Of a DNA stretch of 7,554 nt, positions 6,910 to 7,554 are shown piece after piece (position 1 is the first letter of the stretch; every line of letters starts with the position of its first letter). The notes under the pieces are model-generated. The model had not been told where the DNA came from. It worked only from the letters and a program-made list of their open reading frames with translations, and did no database searches. Source of the stretch: Chloroflexota bacterium. GTDB lineage: Bacteria > Chloroflexota > Anaerolineae > Promineifilales > Promineifilaceae. A program made the position numbers and the translations under genes. The stretch is from assembly GCA_003519205.1 (NCBI GenBank), contig DOXE01000486.1, positions 685 to 8,238 of the forward strand, given 5' to 3'.

Positions 6910-7554
6910 CTACTCCCATTCAATTGTTCCAGGTGGTTTCGACGTTATGTCAAATACAACTCGGTTCACACCAGCCACCTCATTAACGATCCGGCGGCTG
7001 GTGCGTGCCAACAGATCATGGGGCAATCGGGCCCAATCGGCCGTCATAAAATCATCAGTCGTTACAGCACGTAAGGCGACGACCTCATCATAGGTCCGCC
7101 CATCACCCATCACTCCAACACTACGGACTGGCAATAATACGGCAAATGCTTGTTGGGTTTCCCACCTGAGGAAACCAGCTTGGGCTAACTCTTCGATAAA
7201 AATAGCGTCCGCTCTACGCAATCTCTCCAGGCGCTCCCAGTTGACCTCGCCGAGGCAACGTATAGCCAGGCCCGGCCCGGGGAAGGGTTGACGCCAAATA
7301 ATGCTTTCAGGGAGCCCTAACTCGATGCCGATACGTCTTACTTCGTCCTTAAAAAGTAAACGAAGGGGTTCGACCAGCTTAAAATCCATATCCTCCGGCA
7401 ATCCACCGACGTTATGGTGGGTTTTAATGGTATGTGCCTCTTGTTTATCTTTGGTTGCGCTCTCAATTACGTCAGGATAAATGGTGCCTTGGGCTAAATA
7501 ATCGATTTGTCCAAGATTTCGCGCCTCTCTTTCAAAGATGCGGATAAACTGTTC
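6910..7554 (-). CDS. guaA: GMP synthase (glutamine-hydrolysing), C-terminal part
   Basis: The frame is open from the window edge at 7554 to TAG 6910-6912, 214 codons. GuaA makes GMP from XMP, ATP and glutamine in the last step of de novo guanine nucleotide synthesis. The visible part covers the end of the ATP-pyrophosphatase domain and the dimerisation domain. Family blocks are [69 protein letters not shown] and the universal C-terminus KPPGTIEWE. The protein continues through the TTG codon at 7401, which lies in GGLPEDM and is not a start. The glutaminase domain lies beyond the window. The HyuA-like gene follows after 21 bp on the same strand. Confidence 0.97.
   Translation of the reverse strand, partial: EQFIRIFEREARNLGQIDYLAQGTIYPDVIESATKDKQEAHTIKTHHNVGGLPEDMDFKLVEPLRLLFKDEVRRIGIELGLPESIIWRQPFPGPGLAIRCLGEVNWERLERLRRADAIFIEELAQAGFLRWETQQAFAVLLPVRSVGVMGDGRTYDEVVALRAVTTDDFMTADWARLPHDLLARTSRRIVNEVAGVNRVVFDITSKPPGTIEWE

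Noticed and set aside
6856..7074. 72-codon plus-strand frame across the guaA/hyuA junction
   Set aside because: It is antisense to the conserved GuaA C-terminus, with no ribosome site or recognisable domain.
7399..7401. TTG as start of guaA
   Set aside because: The upstream codons encode conserved GuaA sequence (KTHHNVGG), so the gene continues beyond the window edge.

Overview
The window carries seven protein-coding genes packed almost end to end and one real intergenic region. Gene content is bacterial: GMP synthase, thymidylate synthase, dihydrofolate reductase, an EF-G paralogue, a tandem GNAT protein, a SHOCT/YvlB-like small protein and a HyuA-type hydantoinase. GC content looks mid-range by eye. 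The mix of an EF-G2-type GTPase, a two-domain GNAT protein and a short SHOCT-like protein is what I would expect in Chloroflexota (Anaerolineae-like), but that is inference from gene families; nothing in the window fixes the taxon. No RNA genes, CRISPR arrays, insertion sequences or phage genes were seen.

Layout. Bases 1-1096 (+) hold the C-terminal part of a GNAT acetyltransferase followed, 4 bp later, by a 126-aa SHOCT-like protein started with TTG. Facing them with only 11 bp between stop codons is a minus-strand pair, thyA (2394 to 1600) then folA (1593 to 1108), separated by 6 bp. These form a compact dTMP/folate operon: ThyA consumes methylene-tetrahydrofolate and releases dihydrofolate, which FolA reduces back.

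Bases 2395-2616 are a 222-bp divergent regulatory region. It fires thyA-folA to the left and an EF-G-like GTPase (2617-4689) to the right. The rightward promoter is near consensus (TTGACA, 17 bp, TACAAT). Three 16-bp imperfect tandem repeats start inside its -10 box and run through the predicted transcription start into the leader. This is the least explained piece of DNA in the window.

Bases 4738-7554 (-) hold the C-terminal 214 codons of guaA (GMP synthase) followed 21 bp later by a 716-aa HyuA/5-oxoprolinase-family protein. The HyuA protein has its family motifs but carries extra residues between two conserved motifs and has no hyuB partner downstream. It converges on the EF-G gene with 48 bp between them and no recognisable terminator.

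Overall this is mostly housekeeping DNA. I do not see a new defence, mobile or biosynthetic system. The best leads are the 16-bp repeats at the EF-G promoter, the non-standard G-domain motifs of that EF-G, and the unpaired HyuA next to guaA.
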